A stretch of DNA of 19,604 nucleotides from an uncultured Eubacteriales bacterium. GTDB taxonomy: Bacteria; Bacillota; Clostridia; Christensenellales; Pumilibacteraceae. The stretch is from positions 1-19,604 of the forward strand of contig USNB01000005.1 in NCBI GenBank assembly GCA_900555875.1, written 5' to 3'. This document shows, one piece after another, positions 12,676 to 19,604 of this stretch. Both the position numbers and the translations under genes were made by a program. Position 1 is the first letter of the stretch, and each line of letters opens with the position of its first letter. The notes beneath the pieces were generated by a model. The model had not been told where the DNA came from and did no database searches. It saw only the letters and a program-made list of their open reading frames with translations.

Positions 12676-15140
12676 TACTTGATTCTCTCCGAGATATACG
12701 CTTCTATCTCATCGCCTTCCGCGAAATCGGAATAACCGTCTATGGAAATACCGCACTCAAATCCAGCGGCAACTTCCTTGACGTCGTCCTTAAATCTCTT
12801 CAAGCCGCCGAGCTTGCCTTCGTATATCGTCTTTCCGCCGCGCTTCACTATCACCTTGGAGCCTCTCTGGATCTTTCCGTCAAGCACATACGAACCGGCG
12901 ACGGTGCCCACGCTCGATATCTTGAATATGTTTCTGACTTCCGCCTTACCGGTATATCTGTCCTCATACTTCGGCTCCGTCATACCGCTGAGCGCAGCTT
13001 CGATCGCGTCGATCGCATCGTAAATGACGCTGTACGTGCCCGTTCTTATACCGGAATGCTCGGCTATTATGCGAGCTTCGGCATCCGGCTTGACATTGAA
13101 CCCGATAACGAACGCATTCGTGACTTCCGCAAGCATCATATCCGACTTGTTTATCGCACCCACTCCGCAATGAACGATGTTGACCTTGGCTTCCTCGTTA
13201 GCAAGTTTCGCGATGGACGATCTGAGCGCCTCTGCGGAGCCCTGGACGTCCGCCTTGATGATGACATTGAGATCCTTGAGAACATTCGTCTCGAAGCTCT
13301 TTATCGCCCTGTCGGAAGCATGAGCTATCTTATCGCGCTCTATCCTGCCGTCTACGATCTCTTTTGCGGTCTTTTCGTCGTCAACGACCCACATGTCGTC
13401 TCCGGCATTGGGAACGCCGGACAAGCCCATGACAGACACCGCTGTAGACGGAAGCGCGCTTTTGACTATCTTTCCGTTCGCATCCGTCATGCTCCTGATC
13501 TTGCCGTAAGTAAGTCCGCATACAACGGCGTCGCCGCTGTGCAGCGTACCGTTCTGAACGAGGATCGTCGCGACCGGACCCTTTCCTTTATCGAGACGAG
13601 CCTCTATGATCGCGCCTTTAGCCTTACGGTTGGGATTTGCTCTGTAATTATTGAGATCCGCGAGGAAAAGTATCTCTTCGAGGAGCGTATCGATCCCGAT
13701 ATTCTTTTTGGCAGATATCGGCACCATCTTGGTATCACCGCCCCATTCGTCGGTTATCACACCGTGCTGAGACAATTCTTCTTTGATCTTTTCGGGGTTC
13801 GCGCCCGGCTTATCTATCTTGTTTATTGCGACTATCATGGGCGCGCCCGCCGCCTTGACGTGGTTTATCGCCTCTATCGTCTGCGGCTGCACACCGTCGT
13901 CCGCCGCCACTACGAGAATAACGATATCCGTCACTTTCGTACCGCGCGCACGCATCTCGGTGAACGCCTCGTGTCCGGGGGTATCGAGGAAGGTTATCAG
14001 ACGTTTTTTGCCTTCATATTCCCATGTGACCGAATATGCACCGATATGCTGCGTTATGCCGCCGGCTTCGCCCGCAACGACGTCCGTTTTTCTGATCGCG
14101 TCGAGCAGGCTGGTCTTACCGTGGTCGACATGACCCATGACCGTAATGACCGGAGGTCTGGGTACGAGATCCTTCTCGTCGTCCGCCTCTTCGTGCAGTG
14201 CCTCGGCAAGCTCTTCCTGAGACTGCGTAAGTTTCTGATTGAGCGTCACGCCGAAAGAATCCGCTACAAGGAACAGCGTCTCGAAATCCACTACGTCATT
14301 TATCGAAGTCACCGGTGCGCCGCCCATCATGAGCATCTTCTTCATGATATCCTGCGCGGGAACGCCGATAAGCTCGCTGAGCATTTTTACGGTCACCTGA
14401 TTGGTCGTGATCGTAACGTTGTCTATCACTTTAGGGGCGGCTGCGGGAACATCGCCCTTCTTTTTATTTTTGAGCTTACGCACCCTCACTCTGTCGTCAT
14501 CCAGTTCGTCCTGAATGAATCCCTTACGTATGAGCGTGCGCTTGGTCATCGTTTTCTTTTCTTCAAAAGGTTTAGCCCCTTCCTTCTTCTTTTCACCGGT
14601 CTTTCTCGTCTTGGGTGCGGTCATCTGCGCGGGAGGAGGCGCGATACGCACGGAAGGAACAGATCTGTCGGAAGGCGTTCTGCCGTCCTGGCGATAAGGG
14701 GGCTTTCCCTGCTGAGAAGAAGGTCTCTTGCGAGGCTCAGGACGAAGATTGACGTTGGCAACGCCTCTTACGTAATTGGGCACCGCAGGCTTGGGCTTCT
14801 GTCCGGGAGCCGCGGACGACGGCGCGGATGCGCCAGCAGGCGCCGGCTGAACCGCAGGCTTTTTGCGCTCGGGCGTCGGTTCCGGTTTTATCACCTTCGT
14901 GGTCTTCTGCTCATGCTGCACCGCAGGCTGTGCGGGCGGAGCCTGTTTCGCTCTCTCTTCCGCAGCGGCTCTTTCGACGCTGCGCGCCACTTCGCGGCAG
15001 GAGCCGAGGAGAGCGCCCATCCTACTCTGAAGCTTTTCTATTTCCGAACGGTACGCCAAGAAATCGCCCTTCTCGTCCGTCTGGGCATACAGTTTTCTCA
15101 AAACGTCAGCGGTAGTAAGTTGTTTCTGTTCCTGTGCCAT
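12675..15140 (-). CDS. infB: Translation initiation factor IF-2
   Basis: GTPase that brings initiator tRNA to the 30S subunit and promotes subunit joining. The 821-residue product has a small N-terminal IF2_N-like helix (about 8-20), a long low-complexity Ala/Pro/Lys/Gln linker (about 60-200), a second IF2_N domain (about 235-290), then the G domain with GHVDHGKTS at 336-344, DTPGH at 386-390 and NKID at 440-443, and domains II-IV to the end. GGGAGG lies a few bases upstream of the ATG. Extensive antisense open frames over this gene are composition effects. Confidence 0.98.
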   Translation of the reverse strand: MAQEQKQLTTADVLRKLYAQTDEKGDFLAYRSEIEKLQSRMGALLGSCREVARSVERAAAEERAKQAPPAQPAVQHEQKTTKVIKPEPTPERKKPAVQPAPAGASAPSSAAPGQKPKPAVPNYVRGVANVNLRPEPRKRPSSQQGKPPYRQDGRTPSDRSVPSVRIAPPPAQMTAPKTRKTGEKKKEGAKPFEEKKTMTKRTLIRKGFIQDELDDDRVRVRKLKNKKKGDVPAAAPKVIDNVTITTNQVTVKMLSELIGVPAQDIMKKMLMMGGAPVTSINDVVDFETLFLVADSFGVTLNQKLTQSQEELAEALHEEADDEKDLVPRPPVITVMGHVDHGKTSLLDAIRKTDVVAGEAGGITQHIGAYSVTWEYEGKKRLITFLDTPGHEAFTEMRARGTKVTDIVILVVAADDGVQPQTIEAINHVKAAGAPMIVAINKIDKPGANPEKIKEELSQHGVITDEWGGDTKMVPISAKKNIGIDTLLEEILFLADLNNYRANPNRKAKGAIIEARLDKGKGPVATILVQNGTLHSGDAVVCGLTYGKIRSMTDANGKIVKSALPSTAVSVMGLSGVPNAGDDMWVVDDEKTAKEIVDGRIERDKIAHASDRAIKSFETNVLKDLNVIIKADVQGSAEALRSSIAKLANEEAKVNIVHCGVGAINKSDMMLAEVTNAFVIGFNVKPDAEARIIAEHSGIRTGTYSVIYDAIDAIEAALSGMTEPKYEDRYTGKAEVRNIFKISSVGTVAGSYVLDGKIQRGSKVIVKRGGKTIYEGKLGGLKRFKDDVKEVAAGFECGISIDGYSDFAEGDEIEAYISERIK

Positions 15141-15141
15141 A

Positions 15142-15429
15142 TTACCTCCCGATCACTTCCGTTACCGCTTTTGCGAGATTCCCGTCAAGCAAAGCGATGA
15201 TCTTACAGTTGCTCTTGTATATGATATCCTCCAACGGCTCTTCCGTAACGACGAGCGGCAAACCGCGTCTTTCGGCGAATCTTTTCGCCTTATCCGCAAG
15301 GTTGCCCGACGCCGTCCGGCAGAGCACGAGCGCATAAATGCGCTTTCTGCATCTTTCAATATTGTCTATGCCGTAAACGATTTTTCCCGACCGTACGGCA
15401 AACCCGAGATAAACGGATGCGTCAGCCAT
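15142..15429 (-). CDS. ylxQ: L7Ae-family RNA-binding protein YlxQ
   Basis: A 95-residue protein of the L7Ae/L30e/YlxQ group, which binds kink-turn RNA in characterised members. Recognised by YLGFAVRSGKIVYGIDNIER at the N-terminus, VLCRTASGNLADKAKRFAE in the middle, and a VIYKSNCK-like end. The ATG at 15427-15429 has GGGAGG 4-9 nt upstream and lies 8 bp inside the end of ylxR; the stop is one base before the infB ATG. Placement between ylxR and infB is the standard Bacillota order. The precise RNA partner is unknown. Confidence 0.93.
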   Translation of the reverse strand: MADASVYLGFAVRSGKIVYGIDNIERCRKRIYALVLCRTASGNLADKAKRFAERRGLPLVVTEEPLEDIIYKSNCKIIALLDGNLAKAVTEVIGR

Positions 15430-15679
15430 TGTCCTCCCATACCGCGTCCAGCGCATCGTACACTTCCGGAGGGACGCCTACGCCCAGCGCTTTGGACAGC
15501 AGATCGCATTTACGAGCTTTTTTCCGGCACTCCGGCGACGAACATATATATGCGCCTCTGCCGTTTTTCTTGCCCGTCGGATCGACTTCTACGGTATGTT
15601 CCGGAGTAACCCGGCACCTGACGAGCTCGCGTTTGTTCTTCATTTGTCTGCAGGCGATGCACATCCTCTGCGGATCCAT
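15422..15679 (-). CDS. ylxR: YlxR / RnpM, DUF448 RNA-binding protein
   Basis: An 85-residue basic protein with the DUF448 signature: RMCIACRQMKNKRELVRC at 5-22 and GRGAYICSSPECRKKA at about 40-55. Family members bind RNA, and work on the Bacillus protein reported an interaction with RNase P (name RnpM). The four cysteines (8, 11, 46, 51) resemble a metal-binding pair of CxxC and CxxxxC motifs. AAGGAG lies 7 nt before the ATG, 14 bp after the nusA stop. Conserved nusA-ylxR-ylxQ-infB order supports the call. Confidence 0.94.
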   Translation of the reverse strand: MDPQRMCIACRQMKNKRELVRCRVTPEHTVEVDPTGKKNGRGAYICSSPECRKKARKCDLLSKALGVGVPPEVYDALDAVWEDNG

Positions 15680-15693
15680 TGTTCTGCTCCTTT

Positions 15694-16872
15694 TCAGCTC
15701 TCCGGCGTGGGATCCGATCCTTCGGCAGCATCTGCAGCCGGCTCCGAAGACGCTTCCGCATCGTCGTCCGGGATCTTTGCTTCCGCTTCAGAGGCTTCCG
15801 CAACTGCCTCCGCCTCTTCCTCTTCCTGCTTCTGCTTCATATAAGCGGAATAAGGACGAACGTCTATTTTCCAGCCGGTAAGACGAGCCGCAAGACGGGC
15901 GTTCTGTCCGTCCTTACCGATGGCAAGACTGAGCATATCGTCCTTGACTATTACCTTCGCGTTACGCTCCTCTTCGTTCGCCTCTACCATGATGACCTTT
16001 GCCGGAGAAAGCGCACGGGCGATGAATTCGAGTATGTCGTCGCACCAGGGAATGATCTCTATTTTTTCTCCGCCGAGCTCTGCCACGATGCTGCTCACCC
16101 GAAGTCCCCTGTTTCCTACGCACGCGCCTACGGCGTCGATATTGGGATCTTCGCTGTAAACCGCCATCTTTGTACGATAGCCGGGTTCCCTGACGAGACC
16201 TTTTATGACTACCTGACCGGTCTTTATCTCGGGAACTTCCATTTCAAACAGCTTACGGACGAATCCGGGCGCCGTCCTCGACACCTGTACCATCGGTCCG
16301 CGGCTGCCCTGACGGATCTTTTTGACGTATACTTTTATACGCTCGCCCACAAAGAATTTATCGTTAGGCAGCTGATCGTTGGGTGCAAGCACCGCCTCGA
16401 GCTTCTTGATCTCGACGTAGACGTATTTACCGTCTATGCGACGCACGACCACCGTAAGCAGATCGTCCTCTTTTTCCGCAAGTTCCTCGTACGCCACGCT
16501 GTTCTCCACGTCGCGCAGCTTCTGCATGATGACCTGTTTCGCATTCTGAGCGACGATCCTGCCGAATTCTTTGCTGTCTACTTCTTCGGTGATCCTGTCG
16601 CCCACTTTATATTTTCTGTCGATCAGTTTTGCATCCTCGAGACTTATCTGCGTGTCTTTATCTTCCACTTCCTCCACGACCGTAAGGTAAGCGTTTATTT
16701 TGAACGCATTCTTTTCCGGCAAAAGCAGGACTTCGATAGCCTTGGAAGTACCGTACTGCTTTTTATACGCAAGAGCAAGCGCACTTTCGAGCGCTTCTAT
16801 AAATACTTCTTTGGGTATTTTTTTCTCTTTCTCGAGCAGATCGAGAGCCGTAAAAAACTCCTTGTTGATCAT
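15694..16872 (-). CDS. nusA: Transcription termination/antitermination factor NusA
   Basis: Binds RNA polymerase and nascent RNA to modulate pausing, termination and antitermination. The 392-residue product has the N-terminal RNAP-binding domain (1-130, beginning MINKEFFTALDLLEKEKKI), an S1 domain (about 135-200), and tandem KH domains (about 230-345, with GNRGLRVSSIVAELGGEKI and AIGKDGQNARLAARLTGWKI). It ends in an acidic Glu/Ala tail of about 45 residues and lacks the two C-terminal AR repeats of Escherichia coli, as usual in Gram-positives. GGAGG lies 12 nt before the ATG. Confidence 0.98.
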   Translation of the reverse strand: MINKEFFTALDLLEKEKKIPKEVFIEALESALALAYKKQYGTSKAIEVLLLPEKNAFKINAYLTVVEEVEDKDTQISLEDAKLIDRKYKVGDRITEEVDSKEFGRIVAQNAKQVIMQKLRDVENSVAYEELAEKEDDLLTVVVRRIDGKYVYVEIKKLEAVLAPNDQLPNDKFFVGERIKVYVKKIRQGSRGPMVQVSRTAPGFVRKLFEMEVPEIKTGQVVIKGLVREPGYRTKMAVYSEDPNIDAVGACVGNRGLRVSSIVAELGGEKIEIIPWCDDILEFIARALSPAKVIMVEANEEERNAKVIVKDDMLSLAIGKDGQNARLAARLTGWKIDVRPYSAYMKQKQEEEEAEAVAEASEAEAKIPDDDAEASSEPAADAAEGSDPTPES

Positions 16873-16893
16873 TTTATCGTATTTCCTCCGGAA

Positions 16894-17358
16894 TTAGTCG
16901 AATTTTACGAGCGGTTTTACCGCCGCTATACGGGTATTTTCGATTTTAACGTCCTCTCCGTCGCATTCGACGAGCACGTACCCGTCCGTGCGCTGTCTGA
17001 GCACTCCTTCATACGATTTATGCCCTTTGACGGGAGCATAAAGACGCACTTCCACTTCCTTGCCGTAATTGCGTTCAAAATCGCGCTGGCGTTTTAACGG
17101 CCGGTCGAGACCGGGCGACGACACCTCGAGAACGTACGGCCTTCCGTCCGTCGGATCGAGTTCGTCGATAAGCGGTTCTATCGCATAATGCAGTCGCTCA
17201 CAGTCATCCAGGCTGATGCCCTCGGGCAGCTTATCCGCATATATGGTGATATGGACTTCTCCGTACTCGATGCGTTTTTCAACATCCACGACCTCGCACC
17301 CCAGACCGCGTACCGCCGCGTCTATCGTATCGAAGATCCTGTCGATCTTATCTGCCAT
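16894..17358 (-). CDS. rimP: Ribosome maturation factor RimP
   Basis: Cytosolic factor for early 30S assembly. The 154-residue product matches family length and shows the two domains: an N-terminal alpha/beta domain (1-80, with LGCEVVDVEKR and the LEVSSPGLDRPLK motif at about 80-92) and a C-terminal SH3-like barrel (about 95-150). I chose the ATG at 17356-17358 with GAGGG 5 nt upstream; the longer frame from 17397 runs through a leader hairpin. It is the first gene of the translation operon and has its own promoter. Confidence 0.96.
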   Translation of the reverse strand: MADKIDRIFDTIDAAVRGLGCEVVDVEKRIEYGEVHITIYADKLPEGISLDDCERLHYAIEPLIDELDPTDGRPYVLEVSSPGLDRPLKRQRDFERNYGKEVEVRLYAPVKGHKSYEGVLRQRTDGYVLVECDGEDVKIENTRIAAVKPLVKFD

Positions 17359-17377
17359 GATGTCCCTCATAAAAGTT

Positions 17378-17401
17378 AAGAGCGGACTGCAGCCCACTCT
17401 T
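17378..17401 (-). promoter_or_regulatory. rimP leader hairpin
   Basis: Ten base pairs (two G-U) form between AAGAGTGGGC and GTCCGCTCTT on the minus strand, closing a TGCA loop. It lies about 20 nt downstream of the predicted transcription start and 19 nt before the rimP ATG. I recall similar GAGTGGGC-type hairpins ahead of rimP in other clostridia. No clean U tract follows (AACTTTTATG), so it is a leader structure or attenuator candidate and not a sure terminator. Confidence 0.55.
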
Positions 17402-17427
17402 ATAGCTTATACTATTCAAGTAAATAA

Positions 17428-17456
17428 ATTTTACCATATCCGAACGATTATTGCAA
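17428..17456 (-). promoter_or_regulatory. SigA-type promoter of rimP-nusA-infB operon
   Basis: On the minus strand TTGCAA (plus 17451-17456) and TAAAAT (plus 17428-17433) are exactly 17 bp apart, 4 of 6 and 5 of 6 consensus. It begins 5 bp after the stop of the PolC-like gene and gives a leader of about 62 nt before the rimP ATG. Confidence 0.75.
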
Positions 17457-17460
17457 GCGT

Positions 17461-18954
17461 TTAATGCATATTTGTCAAAAATTTTGCGTAAGCCAGTGCG
17501 ATCGGGTACGCTCTTCTCGTATTTTTAGGTCTTACCCGTCGTAATTCCTGAGAAGAGGCGAATACCGTCATATCCGCCGTCTCCGGCATCGGTATATGAA
17601 GCTTATCCATATACCCCTTGAGCATGGAGACGTTCGCGTCGAGCGGGAACGCCGTTACCGTTCTGCCCGTAAAGAATTTGTAGAAATCGGGCAGTATCTG
17701 TTCAAAATAAGGTTTACCTTTCAGATCGCTTGCGACCAACCCCGCGGAAGCTCTCTCATCATCCGTCATGTTGCCGTGCGGACAAATGAGAGAATCCATC
17801 GTTTCGACTATCGTACCGTGTTCTATGCGAACTGCCGCCATCTCTATCAACTCGCCCGGACGATATTTATTATCCGACACCGTCATTAGAGCAAATATGA
17901 CGAGAGGTTCGTCTGTACGCGGCTCGGCGCTGTCATACAGAGATGACTGAGAAAGCGCGACATATTCCTTCGGGCGGACATATCTGTAATCGGGATCGGG
18001 CAGACGGACTACTTTATTGATCTCGAACTCCGCGCGTTCGCATCCCGAAAAGCGCCTTACTGAAAACTGCAGACTGCCGTCGTTTGCTCTTTCATCATAT
18101 TCCGTCTTGCCGGACATGACATAATATCTGCCGTTTTCAAGATAACTTATGGCGTTTTTATTATCTGCCGTCGGAAACCATACGCAGCGTATCTTGCCCG
18201 TTCCGTCATCCAGCACGAAAGACGCGAATTTACGCGTGGTCTCCCCTTCCTTCGGTTTGCGCGGAGTATATTCGCGTTCGCGAAGATCGAGAAGCGCGCC
18301 GTAAATGACGACATATTCGGGTTCGACGCAATCGCAGATGTACTTCGCCTCGCCCTCGACGAGCTTACCGCACATCGGAGTGCGGCCGACAGGATCTATC
18401 GCGCGCCCTTCATCCGGACGCTCATAAGCAAAGCGCGGCTTATAAATTTTCTCGTTCAGTGTACGGGTTATCTCTGCGGGGTCTTCATCGCGCACGGTCA
18501 CCCTGACGCGCACGTCGGAGAACATCATCGTATCTATGTATTCTTTCAGACGCGGACACACGTTCTCGTGATCGGCATATTCCGCCACCGCGGGAGTAAG
18601 AACGAGAGTGACGGAAGGCGGCTCGCCCATAAGCACGGATATATTCTCTCCGTCCGCAGCGGAAGCGACTATTGCGCTTTCCTTAAGCAAAAAATCGCGT
18701 GCCGTATGAAGCAGTTCACGACTGCCGGCAACTGACGGCGACGCAACGACAGACACGTTCGCGAACGGAGGGAACAAACCGGCAGCGGCAGCCCTGACCT
18801 TCTTTTCGGACTGAGCGTATTCATCTCCGCGGGACCGGTCGTATACCGCGGAAAGTATCACTTTATCGTTATCCGCGTCTATCTTCGCAGATATGAACCG
18901 CACAAAATCCAGCTCCGGATTGGCGTCGATGAATTTTTTGTTGAACTCATCCAC
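17461..18954 (-). CDS. PolC-like protein lacking PHP and polymerase domains, exonuclease domain degenerate
   Basis: A 497-residue protein in the slot normally held by polC (between ispG and rimP). Residues 1-190 resemble the PolC N-terminal region only loosely. An OB fold follows at about 214-310 (VVIYGALLDLREREY, FASFVLDDGTGKIRCVWF). Residues about 350-495 align with the PolC DEDDh proofreading domain (LIEMAAVRIEHGTIVE, ICPHGNMT), but the metal-binding residues are gone: FDxETTG reads FALMTVS, HNAxFD reads FPLDANV, and the HRAxxD motif reads RRAYPI. PHP, palm and fingers are absent, and a promoter follows 5 bp after the stop. The GTG start at 18952-18954 has GGAGG 9 nt upstream and overlaps the ispG stop by 8 bp. 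Catalysis by this protein is unlikely; DNA or protein binding is possible. Confidence 0.75.
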   Translation of the reverse strand: MDEFNKKFIDANPELDFVRFISAKIDADNDKVILSAVYDRSRGDEYAQSEKKVRAAAAGLFPPFANVSVVASPSVAGSRELLHTARDFLLKESAIVASAADGENISVLMGEPPSVTLVLTPAVAEYADHENVCPRLKEYIDTMMFSDVRVRVTVRDEDPAEITRTLNEKIYKPRFAYERPDEGRAIDPVGRTPMCGKLVEGEAKYICDCVEPEYVVIYGALLDLREREYTPRKPKEGETTRKFASFVLDDGTGKIRCVWFPTADNKNAISYLENGRYYVMSGKTEYDERANDGSLQFSVRRFSGCERAEFEINKVVRLPDPDYRYVRPKEYVALSQSSLYDSAEPRTDEPLVIFALMTVSDNKYRPGELIEMAAVRIEHGTIVETMDSLICPHGNMTDDERASAGLVASDLKGKPYFEQILPDFYKFFTGRTVTAFPLDANVSMLKGYMDKLHIPMPETADMTVFASSQELRRVRPKNTRRAYPIALAYAKFLTNMH

Positions 18955-19604
18955 GAACGAGCTCCTCCACCATACCGAGAAAAGTCTTTTCCGCCTCATC
19001 GACGGGCATAGTTCGTATAACGCTGCCCTTCCGGAAAAGCACCGCCTTGTCTTTGCCTCCCGCTATGCCTACATCCGCATCCGCCGCCTCTCCGGGTCCG
19101 TTCACGACGCAGCCCATGACCGCTATCTTAAGCGGCTTCGCAACGCCTTCGGTGATGGCTTTGCACTTGTTCACCAGACCTTCGAGATCGTAAAAACAAC
19201 GAGCGCACGTAGGACACGATATTACTTCCACATAATTTCTGTCCAGCCCCACTGCACGAAGTATGCTCTTCCCGACCTCGACCTCACGCACCGGATCTCC
19301 CGTAAGCGATACCCTTATGGTATCTCCTATACCGGCAAGGAGCAGCGCGCCTATGCCGGCGGACGATTTGACGATCGCATCTCTTCCCGCTCCGCTTTCC
19401 GTTATACCGAGATGAAGGGGATAACCGCACAGCCTGTCCAGCGTCGTATATGCGTCGACCGTCAGTCGTACGTCGCTCGCTTTTACGGATATCACTATAT
19501 CGGAAAAACTCTCGCGCTCAAGCATGCGTACCGTCCTTATCGCGCTTTCAGCCAGCCCGTCGGCAGTCACGCCGCCGTACTTCGCCTTGATATCCTTTTC
19601 GAGC
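18947..19604 (-). CDS. ispG: 4-hydroxy-3-methylbut-2-enyl diphosphate synthase (IspG), partial
   Basis: Iron-sulfur enzyme of the methylerythritol phosphate pathway to isoprenoids. The reading frame is open to the window edge (LEKDIKAKYGGVTADGLAES), so the N-terminal TIM-barrel part is missing here. The C-terminal reductase-like part is complete, with the cluster ligands in SCPTC and GCVVNGPGEA and the ADVGIAGGK motif. The GTG at 19568-19570 is an internal codon and not the start. It overlaps the PolC-like gene by 8 bp. ispG immediately upstream of polC is the known clostridial arrangement. Confidence 0.95.
   Translation of the reverse strand, partial: LEKDIKAKYGGVTADGLAESAIRTVRMLERESFSDIVISVKASDVRLTVDAYTTLDRLCGYPLHLGITESGAGRDAIVKSSAGIGALLLAGIGDTIRVSLTGDPVREVEVGKSILRAVGLDRNYVEVISCPTCARCFYDLEGLVNKCKAITEGVAKPLKIAVMGCVVNGPGEAADADVGIAGGKDKAVLFRKGSVIRTMPVDEAEKTFLGMVEELVRG

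Noticed and set aside
13056..15200. 714-codon plus-strand open frame antisense to infB
   Set aside because: It is a shadow of infB codon bias: Arg/His/Leu-rich low-complexity protein, no ribosome site, no recognisable domain, and the opposite strand encodes full IF-2.
15679..17097. 472-codon plus-strand open frame antisense to nusA and rimP
   Set aside because: It runs across two conserved genes and the protein is unlike any family; it results from base composition of the sense genes.
1..19604. CRISPR arrays, tRNA or rRNA genes, insertion sequences, attachment sites
   Set aside because: No regularly spaced repeats, cloverleaf sequences, transposase or integrase genes, or terminal repeat pairs were found on either strand by eye.

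Overview
The window reads as a chromosomal piece of an endospore-forming Bacillota, most likely a clostridium-type anaerobe. It carries the spoIIIAA-AE sporulation genes, the rimP-nusA-ylxR-ylxQ-infB-rbfA-nrnA-truB-ribF translation operon and the pepP-efp pair, all in the order known from this phylum. The exact genus cannot be read from the sequence. Nearly everything is on the minus strand, so the biological reading order runs from high to low coordinates. The only plus-strand genes are an amidase-like gene and a flavodoxin.

Layout in transcription order (right to left). At 19604-18947 is the 3' part of ispG (isoprenoid synthesis), cut by the window edge. At 18954-17461, where polC normally sits, is a 497-residue protein made only of a PolC-like N-terminal region, an OB fold and a DEDDh exonuclease-like domain that has lost its catalytic residues; PHP and polymerase domains are absent. 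A strong SigA-type promoter (17428-17456) and a leader hairpin then start the translation operon: rimP, nusA, ylxR, ylxQ, infB, rbfA, nrnA, truB, ribF and an endonuclease IV-like TIM-barrel gene, with spacings from short gaps to overlaps. A second near-consensus promoter drives pepP, apparently as a leaderless mRNA, followed by efp and a terminator (7035-7065).

Between efp and spoIIIAA, which adjoin or nearly adjoin in Bacillus subtilis and relatives, lies an inserted block of about 4 kb (3176-7018). It holds an HD-type nucleotidase, a helix-hairpin-helix/Cys-rich DUF3795 protein, 367 bp of noncoding DNA with a pseudoknot-like inverted-repeat set, a CatA-like acetyltransferase, a convergent flavodoxin with its own promoter and terminator, and an amidase-like protein that has lost one predicted zinc ligand. 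The block has no transposase or integrase and looks like an accessory insertion into a conserved neighbourhood.

At the left end, spoIIIAA, AB, AC, AD and AE are tightly packed. They encode the ATPase and inner parts of the SpoIIIA-SpoIIQ channel between mother cell and forespore. AF-AH would lie beyond the left edge.

Most of the window is conserved housekeeping. The parts deserving a second look are the catalytically dead PolC-like protein at the polC locus, the amidase missing a zinc ligand beside spoIIIA, the leaderless pepP promoter, and the structured noncoding gap at 5531-5897.
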